53,117 nt of DNA from Enhydrobacter sp. (lineage in GTDB: Bacteria > Pseudomonadota > Alphaproteobacteria > Reyranellales > Reyranellaceae), in contig JAHCJV010000035.1 of NCBI GenBank assembly GCA_026126105.1, forward strand, positions 1-53,117, written 5' to 3'. Of the stretch, positions 1 to 8,371 are shown in pieces; position 1 is the first letter of the stretch; the number at the start of each line of letters is the position of its first letter. A program made the position numbers and the translations under genes. The notes beneath the pieces were generated by a model. It did no database searches. It worked only from the letters and a program-made list of their open reading frames with translations, and was not told the origin of the DNA.

Positions 1-15
1 GCAGGGGAGAGCTTG

Positions 16-2484
16 ATGACGGTGAGCAGGCAGGGCTGCGGCTCGTGGCCATACAAGATGGCGGCGGGCCTCGTGCTGACGGCGGCGGCGTTCGGCGACG
101 TGCCGATGGCGGCGGCACAGGGTCGTGCTGCCGAGATCGCACAGGCGAACCGCGCCTTCGAGATTCCGCCGCAGCCCCTGGCCGGCGCGCTCGCCGCCTT
201 CGGCCAGCAATCGGGCATGCAGGTCTCGGTCGACGCCGGCCTCGCGCAGGGTGTCGCGTCGCCGGGTGCGAGCGGCACGATGAGCGCATCGCAGGCGCTC
301 GAGCGGCTGCTCGCCGGCACCGGCATCACCTATCGCATCACCGGTAACACCGCGATGCTGCAACGCGCGGGCCAACCCGGCGCGTCGGGCGCCACGGTTC
401 TCGATCCGGTGAACGTGCAGGGCGCGTTCCCGGTGCCGGCGCAGGCGATGATCGACAATGTCCCGCCGCCTTATGCGGGCGGGCAGGTGGCGACCGGCGG
501 CCAGCTCGGTCTGCTCGGCAATCGCGGCGTGATGGACACGCCGTTCAACCAGACGAGCTACACCGCGAAGAAGGCGCAGGACCAGCAGGCCAAGACCGTC
601 CGCGATGTGCTGATCGACGATCCCTCCGTGCGCGCATGGGCGGCGCAGGGCAGCATCGGCATCGACAATCTGCGCATCCGCGGCTTCGACGGCGCCTCCG
701 GCGCCAGCGTCGCCTATGGCGGCCTGTTCGGCATGACGCCGATCTACTCCGTCATGCCGGAGATGGCCGAGCGCATCGAGGTGCTGAAGGGGCCGAGCGC
801 GTTGCTGAATGGCATGCAGCCGACCGGTGCGATCGGCGGCTACATCAACATCGTGCCCAAGCGCGCGCCGTCCGAGCCGCTGACGCAGGTAACGGCCGAT
901 TACATCTCCGATGCCCAGTTCGGCGGGCACGTCGATGTTGCGCGCCGGTTCGGCGCCGACAGCCAGTTCGGCGCGCGTTTCAACGGCGTCTTCCGTGCGG
1001 GGCAGACGCCGGTTCAGTTCAACTCCGACCAGCGCGCGCTGGCCGTGCTGGGGCTGGACTATCGCGGCGAGAGCGTGCGGCTCTCGGCCGATTTCGGCTT
1101 CCAGAACCAGTATGTCGGTGGCGTGCTGTCGTATCTCGGTGTCGGCCCCGGCGTGCCGTTGCCCTGGGCGCCCGATGCGAACATCAACCAGGGACAGCCA
1201 TGGGCGTTCAATCACCGCAAGGACCTGTTCGGCGTCGTGCGGGCCGAAGTCGACCTGACCGAGCGCGTCACGACATACGCCTCGTTCGGCGCACACGACA
1301 ATCGTTTCGAAGGACTCTTCGCGGCGCTGACGACCGCCAACAACTTCAATGGCAATGCCGCCGGCAGCTCGCCATCCTATTTCAGCCAGTACCGGCAGTT
1401 CTGGACCGCCGAGGGAGGGTTGCGGGGCCAGGTCGACACCGGCCCGATCGGTCACGAACTGGCACTCGTGGCCACGACGTACTTCAACGAGAACGGCCAG
1501 AACTCCGTGGCCGGCACTCCCTTTGCAACGAACTTCTACAATCCGACCTACATCGCGCGGCCCAATCTCGTGGTGCCGGCGGCCAGCAAGGCGTCGCAGC
1601 AGACCCTGTCGGGCCTGGCTCTCGCCGACACGCTCACCGCGGCCAACAAGCGCATCCAGCTCACCCTCGGAGCGCGTCTCCAGAGGGTCGCCGCCAACAA
1701 TTTCAACAGCGTCACCGGTGCGCCGACGACGAACTACGACCAGGACGCGGTCAGCCCGTCCGCAGCAGTGATCGTCAAGCCGTTCGAGAACGTCTCGCTC
1801 TACGGCAACTTCATCCAGGGCCTTCAGCAGGGCGCGATCGTCGGCGTGCCGTTCGCCAATGCCGGCGAGGTCCTGCCGCCCTACAAGTCGACGCAATACG
1901 AGGTCGGCGTGAAGACCGAGTGGGGCAAGGTGACGGCAACTCTCAGCGCCTTCCAGATTTCGCAGCCGACCCTGCTGACGAACGTCGCGACCAACACGCA
2001 GTTCCTGGGCGGCGAGCAGCGCAACAGAGGCCTCGAGCTCAATGTGTTCGGCGAGCCCGTCGAAGGCGTCCGCCTGCTGGGCGGCATCATGCTGCTGGAG
2101 GCGGTGCTCACCCAGACGCAGGGCGGCCTGACCAACGGCTGGATCGCGCCGTTCGCGCCGGGAACGAACCTCAACCTCGCGGGCGAATGGGACCTGCCCT
2201 GGGTGCCGGGCCTCACCCTGAACGGCCGCGTCGTCTATACCGGCTCGCAATACATCGATGCCGTCCCGAACCAGACGCGGCGCAGCCTGCCCGATTGGAC
2301 CCGGTTCGACGCAGGACTTCGCTACGCGTTCGACTCGCCTGGCGGCAAGGGCAAGCCGCTGGTCGCGCGCTTCAACGTCGAGAACCTGTTCGACCAGAAC
2401 TACTGGGCCGGCGGCAACGGCGCGAACATCCTGAACCTCGGTGCGCCGCGCACCTTCCGCCTTTCGCTGACTGCGGATTTTTGA
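16..2484 (+). CDS. TonB-dependent siderophore receptor with STN domain
   Basis: Outer-membrane receptor that imports a ferric siderophore using TonB energy. After a signal peptide (hydrophobic stretch near residues 15-36), an STN/secretin-like domain spans about residues 47-117 (FEIPPQPLAGALAAFG onward). A plug follows near 170-300 (TVRDVLIDDPSVRA; ERIEVLKGPSALL), then a long beta-barrel ending in the terminal aromatic typical of outer-membrane proteins (SLTADF). At about 822 aa it is full length for FecA/FpvA-type receptors. The ATG at 16 follows GGGGAG; a TTG lies directly before it. The STN domain is known in receptors that signal to a FecR/FecI pair, but none is visible here; it could lie left of the window. 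The next gene is a PepSY-TM protein and the TonB system is 2 kb away, so the iron role is secure. The ligand cannot be read from sequence. Confidence 0.95.
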   Translation: MTVSRQGCGSWPYKMAAGLVLTAAAFGDVPMAAAQGRAAEIAQANRAFEIPPQPLAGALAAFGQQSGMQVSVDAGLAQGVASPGASGTMSASQALERLLAGTGITYRITGNTAMLQRAGQPGASGATVLDPVNVQGAFPVPAQAMIDNVPPPYAGGQVATGGQLGLLGNRGVMDTPFNQTSYTAKKAQDQQAKTVRDVLIDDPSVRAWAAQGSIGIDNLRIRGFDGASGASVAYGGLFGMTPIYSVMPEMAERIEVLKGPSALLNGMQPTGAIGGYINIVPKRAPSEPLTQVTADYISDAQFGGHVDVARRFGADSQFGARFNGVFRAGQTPVQFNSDQRALAVLGLDYRGESVRLSADFGFQNQYVGGVLSYLGVGPGVPLPWAPDANINQGQPWAFNHRKDLFGVVRAEVDLTERVTTYASFGAHDNRFEGLFAALTTANNFNGNAAGSSPSYFSQYRQFWTAEGGLRGQVDTGPIGHELALVATTYFNENGQNSVAGTPFATNFYNPTYIARPNLVVPAASKASQQTLSGLALADTLTAANKRIQLTLGARLQRVAANNFNSVTGAPTTNYDQDAVSPSAAVIVKPFENVSLYGNFIQGLQQGAIVGVPFANAGEVLPPYKSTQYEVGVKTEWGKVTATLSAFQISQPTLLTNVATNTQFLGGEQRNRGLELNVFGEPVEGVRLLGGIMLLEAVLTQTQGGLTNGWIAPFAPGTNLNLAGEWDLPWVPGLTLNGRVVYTGSQYIDAVPNQTRRSLPDWTRFDAGLRYAFDSPGGKGKPLVARFNVENLFDQNYWAGGNGANILNLGAPRTFRLSLTADF

Positions 2485-2595
2485 GCGGTCCGGCATAAAA
2501 ATCGGGCGCGTCGTTCGTCTACACAGTGAGAACTGCGGGCTGGTCCCTCGCTCGTGCCGCCATACGCTCGCGGCACTGCATCCACTGGAGACGAG

Positions 2596-4131
2596 TTGGA
2601 ACCGACTTTTCGCGCGTCGATGAACTGGCTGCATACCTGGGCGGGAGTCGTCCTGGGCGGGCTGCTGCTCGCGATCTTCTGGATGGGAACGTTGTCGGTG
2701 TTCGATCGCGAGATCGACCGCTGGATGATGCCGGCGTCGCGTCTCCAGCCTGCGGAGCCCGCCTCCTACGACGCTATCGCCGCAACCTTGCGACCGCTCG
2801 TCCAGGGCAGCCAGCAATGGTACTTGTCGCCGCCGACGAACCGCGTTCCGGCTATCGGTATCGGTTACCGGATGGCCGGCGAGCCATTCCAGAACCGTGC
2901 GATCGATCCCGCCACCTCGACGCTTCTGCCGGACGCGGGGACGTGGGCGGGAACGCGCTTCATCTTCCCGTTCCATTTCAGCCTGCACATAAGGCTGTGG
3001 TCGATTGGCTACTGGATCGTCGGGCTGGCAGGCATGGCGATGCTGGCGCTCTGCGTTTCGGGGGTCGTGATCCATCGCAAGATCTTCACGGACTTCTTCA
3101 CCTTCCGGTCCGACCGGAAGCCACGCCGGCTGCTGCTCGACCTGCACAATGTCACCGGCGTGCTCGGACTGCCGTTCCATTTCGTGATCACCCTTTCAGG
3201 GCTGATCATCTTCTTCACGATCTATTTCCCGAGTGTTTCCGACATCGCCTATCGCGGCGACCAACGCGCATTCATACCGGAGGCGTTCGGGATATACTCG
3301 CGCCCAAAGGCGGATCGGCCGGCGGAGGCGACGGCGTCGCTAGATGCGATGGTCGCCGAGGCGTCCCGTTCGTGGCAGCGCGCCCGGCCGAACTTCCTAC
3401 GGGTATGGCATCCCGGCGATGCGGCGTCATACGTCGAGGTGCGGCGGTCCTACGAGCACGACGTGACGATGAATCTCGACGTGGCCTACTTCGATGCGGT
3501 GGACGGCGGCCTGCTGCACAGGTCATCGACGGCACCGGTGGTGACGGCCCAGCGCTTCGTCTCCGGGCTGCACTTCATCCAGTTCCGGCACTGGACGCTG
3601 CGCTGGGTCTATTTCGTGCTGGGCCTCGGCGGGTGTGCCTTGATCGCGACCGGCTATCTGTTCTGGCTGGAGTCGCGGCGCACGAGACATGCGGCGCTTG
3701 GGCTGAGGGGCGTGCCGCTCGTCGAAGGCCTGACGATCGGCTCGGTCAGCGGCATCGTCGTCGCGACGCCTTCATTTTTCGTCGTCAACCGCCTGTTGCT
3801 GCCCGGCGCGACATTTGCAGGGCAGGATCGCGCCGCGCTGGAGATCTGGACGTTCTATCTCGTCTGGCTCGCGACCTTCGCGCATGCCTGGCTACGCCCG
3901 CACCGTGCGTGGGTCGAGCAGTGCTGGACCATCGCAATCCTCGCCGTCGCCGCCGTTCTGCTGAACTGGATCACTACCGGCGAGCATCTTCCCCGCAGCC
4001 TCGCACATCGTCACCTCTGGCCGATTGCCGGCATGGACCTGCTGCTATTGGTGGGAGCGGGGTTGGCCGTGCTGAGTGCGCGTTGGGTGGCACGTCGAGC
4101 AGACGGCCGGGGTCAACTCGCGCCGCAATGA
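2596..4131 (+). CDS. PepSY-associated TM protein (PiuB-like)
   Basis: Inner-membrane protein of the PepSY-TM family, found next to siderophore receptors and thought to act in iron release or ferric reduction at the inner membrane. The N-terminal helix (NWLHTWAGVVLGGLLLAIFW) carries the conserved H-W-G pattern. Further helices lie near residues 135-160, 185-210, 340-365 and in the C-terminal third (WTFYLVWLATFAHAWL). The start is uncertain: TTG at 2596 follows GGAGACGAG at good distance, ATG at 2620 is the next choice, and an in-frame upstream ATG at 2554 lacks a ribosome site. It sits about 110 bp after the receptor in the same direction and is probably co-transcribed with it. It ends 6 bp from the convergent fur gene. 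Confidence 0.85.
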   Translation: MEPTFRASMNWLHTWAGVVLGGLLLAIFWMGTLSVFDREIDRWMMPASRLQPAEPASYDAIAATLRPLVQGSQQWYLSPPTNRVPAIGIGYRMAGEPFQNRAIDPATSTLLPDAGTWAGTRFIFPFHFSLHIRLWSIGYWIVGLAGMAMLALCVSGVVIHRKIFTDFFTFRSDRKPRRLLLDLHNVTGVLGLPFHFVITLSGLIIFFTIYFPSVSDIAYRGDQRAFIPEAFGIYSRPKADRPAEATASLDAMVAEASRSWQRARPNFLRVWHPGDAASYVEVRRSYEHDVTMNLDVAYFDAVDGGLLHRSSTAPVVTAQRFVSGLHFIQFRHWTLRWVYFVLGLGGCALIATGYLFWLESRRTRHAALGLRGVPLVEGLTIGSVSGIVVATPSFFVVNRLLLPGATFAGQDRAALEIWTFYLVWLATFAHAWLRPHRAWVEQCWTIAILAVAAVLLNWITTGEHLPRSLAHRHLWPIAGMDLLLLVGAGLAVLSARWVARRADGRGQLAPQ

Positions 4132-4137
4132 TGGCGG

Positions 4138-4551
4138 TCAGGGGCGCTCCGCCGGCGTCACCCGCTCGGCCGTGACCTCGACCTTGAAATCGATCAGGCG
4201 GTAGCCGAGCCGCTCGACGGTTTGCTCGATCAGCAGCATGAACTCGCCATCGTCGATCTCGACGATCTGGCCCGTCCGGACGTCGACCAGATGATGGTGG
4301 CGGTGCGACGGCGCCTCGAAGCGCATCCTGCTGCCGTTGAAGGCATGCCGAGTCAGGATGCCCGCCGCCGCAAGGCGGTTCAGCACGCGATAGATCGTGC
4401 CGAGGGAGATCGGGCGCTCCTCCTGGACACGCCGGTGGATCTCCTGGGCACAGGGATGGTCGCGGGCCCGTTCGATCACCCCCAGCACCGTACGGCACGG
4501 CTTGGTCAGCTTTACGCCGCGTTCCTGGCAGAGCGTTTCGAGTCGGGGCAT
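4138..4551 (-). CDS. fur: Fur-family ferric uptake regulator
   Basis: Metal-responsive repressor of 137 aa. Residues 10-78 form the winged helix (LGTIYRVLNRLAAAGIL is the recognition region). The His-rich SHRHHHLVD at 82-90 and the EID at 98-100 match the metal-binding hinge. The CxxC structural-zinc motif of E. coli Fur is absent, as in many alphaproteobacterial Fur/Mur proteins. It starts one base after the tonB stop codon, making it the last gene of exbB-exbD-tonB-fur. A Fur protein made from its own target operon would give direct feedback; that is inferred. Because alphaproteobacterial Fur homologues can sense manganese (Mur) or act as Irr, the iron assignment rests mainly on the neighbours. 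Confidence 0.85.
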   Translation of the reverse strand: MPRLETLCQERGVKLTKPCRTVLGVIERARDHPCAQEIHRRVQEERPISLGTIYRVLNRLAAAGILTRHAFNGSRMRFEAPSHRHHHLVDVRTGQIVEIDDGEFMLLIEQTVERLGYRLIDFKVEVTAERVTPAERP

Positions 4552-4552
4552 G

Positions 4553-5365
4553 TCATCGCTTCAACGAGAACTGGATCGGCACGATCAGCTCCATCGATTC
4601 GCCGGGCTGGTCGGGCGGGAAGGGCGGCATGGGCTGTGCCCGCTGCAGCAGGTCGAGCCCTTCCTGGTCGAGGCTCGCGACGCCGGAGGGCCGCTCCATG
4701 CGGGCGCTCAGCACGCGGCCGTCGCGGCTCAGCGTGAAGCGGACATAGACCATGCCTTCCTGGCGCTGGCGCTGCGCCTCGGCCGGATAGCGCTTGTGCC
4801 GTTCGAGGTGACGCAGTAGCAGACCCCTCCAGGTCGGCAGGGCGGCGGACGGCGGAGCAGGGGACGCGCCCTGCATCGGCGCTGCGGCGCGGGGCGCCTG
4901 GTCCGGCGTTGCCTGCGGCGCGGCGGCCTGGGCGGGCGGCTTCTTCTCCTGCACTTTCGGCCTTTCGACGGGGCGCGGCTTTGGTTTGGGCGGCGGTGGC
5001 TTCAGGTCGACGGGCGGCGGCGCCTCGGGCGGCGGCAGGTCGATCACGACGGCTTCGGGCGGCGGTATGTCGACCGGCGGTGGCACCTCGGCGAGAGGAA
5101 TCTCGATCTTCATCGGCTTGATGTCGACCGGCGGCGGCGGTTCCTCCGGCTCGGGGACCGCCTCGCTGAGCTCGGGCGCCGGCGGCGCATCGTTGGGCGT
5201 GGCCTCGGGCGCGGCCGGCTCCGGCGCCAGCTCGAGCATCACCGCCGCGGGCGGCGGGTTGTAAGGCGCCGTCGCTTCAGCCCAGCTCAGCGCGGCACCG
5301 ATCGCCGCGGCGTGCGCGGCCAGCACCAGCGCGAAGCTGCCGGTCCAGCGCGCCGCGTCGTTCAT
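4553..5365 (-). CDS. tonB: Energy transducer TonB
   Basis: Periplasm-spanning protein of 270 aa that passes proton-motive energy from ExbBD to outer-membrane receptors. One N-terminal anchor helix lies near residues 8-27 (SFALVLAAHAAAIGAALSW). A long Pro/Glu/Lys-rich region with repeated PPPVD(I/L) units follows (about 38-165). The C-terminal TonB domain has the family pattern RYPAEAQRQRQEGMVYVRF and ends in MELIVPIQFSLKR. The ATG at 5365 overlaps the exbD stop by 4 bases (ATGA) and is preceded by CTGGAGCA, so it is preferred over the much longer in-frame opening upstream. It is third in the exbB-exbD-tonB-fur operon. Confidence 0.93.
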   Translation of the reverse strand: MNDAARWTGSFALVLAAHAAAIGAALSWAEATAPYNPPPAAVMLELAPEPAAPEATPNDAPPAPELSEAVPEPEEPPPPVDIKPMKIEIPLAEVPPPVDIPPPEAVVIDLPPPEAPPPVDLKPPPPKPKPRPVERPKVQEKKPPAQAAAPQATPDQAPRAAAPMQGASPAPPSAALPTWRGLLLRHLERHKRYPAEAQRQRQEGMVYVRFTLSRDGRVLSARMERPSGVASLDQEGLDLLQRAQPMPPFPPDQPGESMELIVPIQFSLKR

Positions 5366-5775
5366 TGCTCCAGCCCGACCAGCGCGACCTTGAGATAGCC
5401 CGCCGCGCGCAGAACATTCATCGCCTGCATGAGCTCGCCGTAGGGCACGGTCTTGTCGGCGCGCAGGAAGATGCGCTCGTCCTTCTTGCCGCCGGTCGCC
5501 TTGTCCAGGGCTGTGCCCAGCTCCTGTCGGGCGATCGGCGCGTCGCGCAGCACGAAGGAGAGGTCGGCCTTCACCGTCAGGTAGAGGGGCGTGTCTGGTT
5601 TCGGTCGACGCTCCGCGGTCGAGACGGGCAGATCGACGGGCGTGTCGACGGTCGCCAGCGGCGCCGCGACCATGAAGATGATCAGCAGCACGAGCATCAC
5701 GTCGATGAAGGGCGTGACGTTGATCTCGTGGTTCTCGGCCAGCTCGTCGCTGCCGTGGTCGAGCTTGACCGACAT
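5362..5775 (-). CDS. exbD: Biopolymer transporter ExbD
   Basis: Inner-membrane subunit of the ExbB-ExbD proton channel that drives TonB. It is 137 aa with a single membrane helix at about residues 20-42 (VTPFIDVMLVLLIIFMV) carrying the essential Asp25. The periplasmic domain has the family ending GELMQAMNVLRAAGYLKVALV. The ATG at 5775 is fused to the exbB stop in TAATG and follows GGGAGGACGTA. The C-terminus overlaps tonB by 4 bases, so exbB, exbD and tonB are translationally coupled. Confidence 0.95.
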   Translation of the reverse strand: MSVKLDHGSDELAENHEINVTPFIDVMLVLLIIFMVAAPLATVDTPVDLPVSTAERRPKPDTPLYLTVKADLSFVLRDAPIARQELGTALDKATGGKKDERIFLRADKTVPYGELMQAMNVLRAAGYLKVALVGLEQ

Positions 5776-6731
5776 TACGTCCTCCCGAGATCGCGCGACA
5801 CCAGGCGCAGCACGGCGGACGACGTGTCGGCGACCTGCGCACGCCACGCCGCGATGCGGCGTGAGAAATGGTTGTAGATGACGACGGCCGGGATCGCCGC
5901 AGCGAGACCAAGCGCAGTCGCCAGCAGCGCCTCGGCGATGCCCGGCGCGACGACCGCGAGGTTCGTGGTTTGCGCCTTGGAGATGCCGATGAAGGAGTTC
6001 ATGATGCCCCACACCGTGCCGAACAGGCCGACGAACGGCGAGGTCGCGCCGATGGTCGCCAGCAGGCCGGTGCCTTTCAGCATGCGCCGGCCGGCGGCCG
6101 CCTCCAGCCGCTCCAGTCGTGACGCCACGCGCTCCTTGATGCCGTCGCGGTCGGTGGCGGCCGAGACGGCGAGCTCGGCCTGGGCGGCACGCACCAAGGC
6201 GTCGTCGGGCGCCTTTGCGAGCGACGGCGCGGTGTCGACCGCCGCGAGGATGCGGCGCTGACGCCGCCCCGCAGAGGCAAGCTCGAAGGTCTTGGCCAGG
6301 AACACCGTCCAGGTGATCACCGACGCAAATACCAGTCCCACCATGACCGCCTGCACGACCCAGTCCGCCTGCACGAACATTCCCCAAACCGACAGGTCGC
6401 GGGGCAACACTCCCATTTCGCTGGCCGGCCCTTGCGCGGGGGACGGTGTCGCGGGCAGATCGGCTGGGGGCGTCATGCCCTGCGTTGCCGGACTCGGTTC
6501 CGTCGGTGTGGCTGGCGTGGCAGCAGGTGAGACGGAACCAGGGGCCGTCGGGTTTGACGCCGCAGGGTTCGGTGATGGAGGTATGCGTACTGTCGGCGCA
6601 GGCGCCGCCGGGCTCGGTGTCGCCTGGCTGGGCGCCGCGGTCGAGGCAGGCGGTACCGTGTCCCGGGCTTGGCCCCAGACTGGAGCTGATAGCAACAGCA
6701 ACGCGGCCAAAAGACTGGTTACAAACTTCAT
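5775..6731 (-). CDS. exbB: Tol-Pal/TonB system channel protein ExbB
   Basis: Proton-channel subunit (MotA/TolQ/ExbB family) of 318 aa. A signal-like N-terminus (MKFVTSLLAALLLLSAPVWG) is followed by a long Pro/Ala/Thr-rich extension to about residue 100. The first conserved membrane helix then appears near 110-140, with two more in the C-terminal half (GLLATIGATSPFVGLFGTVW and the helix after IAEALLATALG). Extended ExbB proteins with a periplasmic proline-rich arm are known in alphaproteobacteria. The ATG at 6731 after AAGGGACCC is preferred over an in-frame TTG at 6815, because only it gives a proper signal peptide. It is the first gene of the operon and divergent from the DUF3649-like gene. 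Confidence 0.93.
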   Translation of the reverse strand: MKFVTSLLAALLLLSAPVWGQARDTVPPASTAAPSQATPSPAAPAPTVRIPPSPNPAASNPTAPGSVSPAATPATPTEPSPATQGMTPPADLPATPSPAQGPASEMGVLPRDLSVWGMFVQADWVVQAVMVGLVFASVITWTVFLAKTFELASAGRRQRRILAAVDTAPSLAKAPDDALVRAAQAELAVSAATDRDGIKERVASRLERLEAAAGRRMLKGTGLLATIGATSPFVGLFGTVWGIMNSFIGISKAQTTNLAVVAPGIAEALLATALGLAAAIPAVVIYNHFSRRIAAWRAQVADTSSAVLRLVSRDLGRT

Positions 6732-6905
6732 GGGTCCCTTGGTCCGCTGACGCCTTCTCGCTCCTAAGACGAACGAGGTGGCTGAATTTTCACTGTCGGC
6801 GTGTGACTTGGGCAACTCACCAAGGGGCCTCCCGCCCGACGTTTCCGGCAGGCCCGTAGTTGCAACTAAGTCGCGGTTGCTCTATTGGCAAGTACGGATG
6901 ATCAT

Positions 6906-7220
6906 ATGGTATTCAGTAGCATCGTAGGTCGAAAGGCCGCGATCTTTATCCGCCTTATTGCGGCGGTCGGCGGTGGCTATGCTGTCGCAGCGGGTATATC
7001 AGCCTTCGGCGCAGTCGCGCTGTCCGCGGCGTCGTTGCTGCCGCGCAGCGAGGCTGTCGTCTTGACCTCCATGCTGGCATTCCTGCTCTACCTCGCGCTG
7101 CTCATCTGGGCGTTTGCCGAGCGGCATCTGGGACGCCTCTGTGCGGTTCTTGCCGTGGCCGCGCTTGCATCGTGGGCGGGAGCGTGGGGCCTGGTGCGGC
7201 TGACCGGCGGGGCGGGATAA
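6906..7220 (+). CDS. Small iron-uptake membrane protein, DUF3649-like
   Basis: A 104-aa protein with three hydrophobic segments (about residues 14-38, 45-68 and 78-98). The central EAVVLTSMLAFLLYLALLIW and following AERHLGR resemble DUF3649 proteins, which are repeatedly found with PepSY-TM proteins and siderophore receptors. The family role is not established. The start is uncertain (ATG 6906 or TTG 6885), with only a weak ACGGA near the ATG. It is divergent from exbB, so both probably share an iron-controlled intergenic region at 6732-6905. Confidence 0.65.
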   Translation: MVFSSIVGRKAAIFIRLIAAVGGGYAVAAGISAFGAVALSAASLLPRSEAVVLTSMLAFLLYLALLIWAFAERHLGRLCAVLAVAALASWAGAWGLVRLTGGAG

Positions 7221-7608
7221 CCCGTCGATCGTCCTCGGCAAGACATGTGCTCCCGTCGCGCGGGCTGTATGCGCTGAACTAGCCGGCCGAACGGAGTCCG
7301 CATTGCTTCTGGCAGTACTTTTCGGCTGCTACGCGCATTGACGGTGCTGACGTTGGGTAGAGACCGTCATTTGCGCCGAGTCGAGGGCGCGCTCCACCGT
7401 CGAGCGTGGCGGCGCAGGATTCGGTGCGCTGCGATGGGGACAATTATCAATGGGCGCGGTACCGGCGTCACCACGATTGCAAGGCGGCCGCACTCGCTGC
7501 GCCCGCTCGCCCACGGTTTCTGCCTGCTCAGCCCCTACGATGCCTGATCGGAGGCGGGCGATCTTATCGAAAACGAGGTCACGTCGTGTTCGTCGATGTG
7601 CCGCCAGA
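7221..7608. other. Intergenic region with one long hairpin
   Basis: 388 bases between convergent genes with no convincing coding region. The one structure seen is an imperfect inverted repeat, 7333-7345 against 7373-7386 (GCGCATTGACGGT / ACCGTCATTTGCGC), with a 27-base loop. There is no T-tract, so a classical terminator is not supported, though it could still separate the two convergent transcripts. Confidence 0.4.
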
Positions 7609-7950
7609 TCAGCGCCGATCGCCTTTGTCGCCCTGCCCGGAACGGACTTTCCGCTTGGCCTTGGTTCGCTTGTCGCGCGTGATCGACTTGCCGGCGTCGA
7701 CCACCTTCTTGAATGAGGTCCCGCGTTCGTTGCGCCGCACGAACAGCCTGTTGGTGCCGGTATCGATCAGTTCGCGCCGTCCGGCTGTCTTCTTGGCGGC
7801 CGGCTGGGTCTTCCGCGCGGCCGACTGCTTTTTCGCGGCGATCTTTTTCTTTGGCGCGGCTTTGCGCTTCCCCGTAACGGTCTTCTTGGCCGTAGCGGTC
7901 TTTCTTGCAGCAGCGTTCTTCTTCACCGTCGTTTTCTTCTTCGCCGCCAT
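7609..7950 (-). CDS. Histone H1-like Lys/Ala-rich protein
   Basis: A 113-aa strongly basic protein. Residues 1-58 are almost entirely Lys, Ala, Thr and Arg in AAKK/ARKT repeats, like the C-terminal tail of eukaryotic H1 and bacterial Hc1/AlgP-type nucleoid proteins. The C-terminal 50 residues (RELIDTGTNRLFVRR to KPGQGDKGDRR-like RSGQGDKGDRR) match a short conserved module in small alphaproteobacterial proteins of unknown role. The ATG at 7950 follows CGGAGGCTCC and is clearly preferred over a longer frame starting upstream. Nonspecific DNA binding and compaction are inferred from composition. A stress-type promoter candidate lies just upstream (7977-8001). Confidence 0.75.
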   Translation of the reverse strand: MAAKKKTTVKKNAAARKTATAKKTVTGKRKAAPKKKIAAKKQSAARKTQPAAKKTAGRRELIDTGTNRLFVRRNERGTSFKKVVDAGKSITRDKRTKAKRKVRSGQGDKGDRR

Positions 7951-7976
7951 GGAGCCTCCGTTGAATGTGGTGCGAC

Positions 7977-8001
7977 AACGACTCAGGGCCTCTTGGGTTG
8001 C
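7977..8001 (-). promoter_or_regulatory. Candidate EcfG-type stress promoter of the H1-like gene
   Basis: On the minus strand GCAAC (8001-7997), 16 bases, CGTT (7980-7977). The alphaproteobacterial general stress sigma factor EcfG recognises GGAAC-N16/17-CGTT, so there is one mismatch. The CGTT ends 26 bases before the ATG. The same GCAAC variant, at almost the same distance, stands before the PRC-barrel gene at 13784. Confidence 0.35.
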
Positions 8002-8165
8002 GGGCGACATCGTCGGCGCCGTGAACCTGGTCGTGCGCGTTTCAGCTGCGATACACACGCTGGCGAAGTTGTATCAGCGATATCGCTGCAGCCACCTTTG
8101 ATGCCCGGGGCCGCCGCAGAAGTCTATACAGGCATGCGAATGGACCGACCCCCGAGAATGTGGAC

Positions 8166-8258
8166 GTGAACGACAGACCTTTCCTGGTCATCATGCTTGC
8201 CTTCGCCTTGTTGCTCGCGGTGGCGTCATGGCAATTCTACTCGCTCATGGTCCGGTGA
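8166..8258 (+). CDS. Possible 30-aa single-helix membrane peptide
   Basis: GTG-initiated frame encoding a short polar N-terminus (VNDRPF), one hydrophobic helix of about 20 residues (LVIMLAFALLLAVASW) and a short basic end (SLMVR). It lies in the 420-base gap before the radical SAM gene. There is no strong ribosome site, so this is supported only by the well-formed membrane helix between short polar ends. The rest of 7951-8371 shows nothing else beyond the promoter candidate at 7977. Confidence 0.25.
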   Translation: MNDRPFLVIMLAFALLLAVASWQFYSLMVR

Positions 8259-8371
8259 GGTGCGGGAGCCTGCGACCGTGCGCAGCCGTGCTTGCCCCGA
8301 TGCATACCGTATGACAGCATCATGTGGGGGACGAAGCGCCGGGAGGTAGGGAAACAGGAGAAGGTCAACTT

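Noticed and set aside
4553..5911. A 452-codon extended TonB
   Set aside because: The N-terminal part lies over exbD in another frame. ATG 5365 gives a normal TonB with its anchor helix.
6862..6880. GCAAC-N9-GTTGC inverted repeat as a Fur box for exbB and the divergent gene
   Set aside because: It is 19 bp, as long as a Fur box, but only 5-bp arms pair and it does not resemble known Fur, Irr or RirA sites. It is left as unproven.
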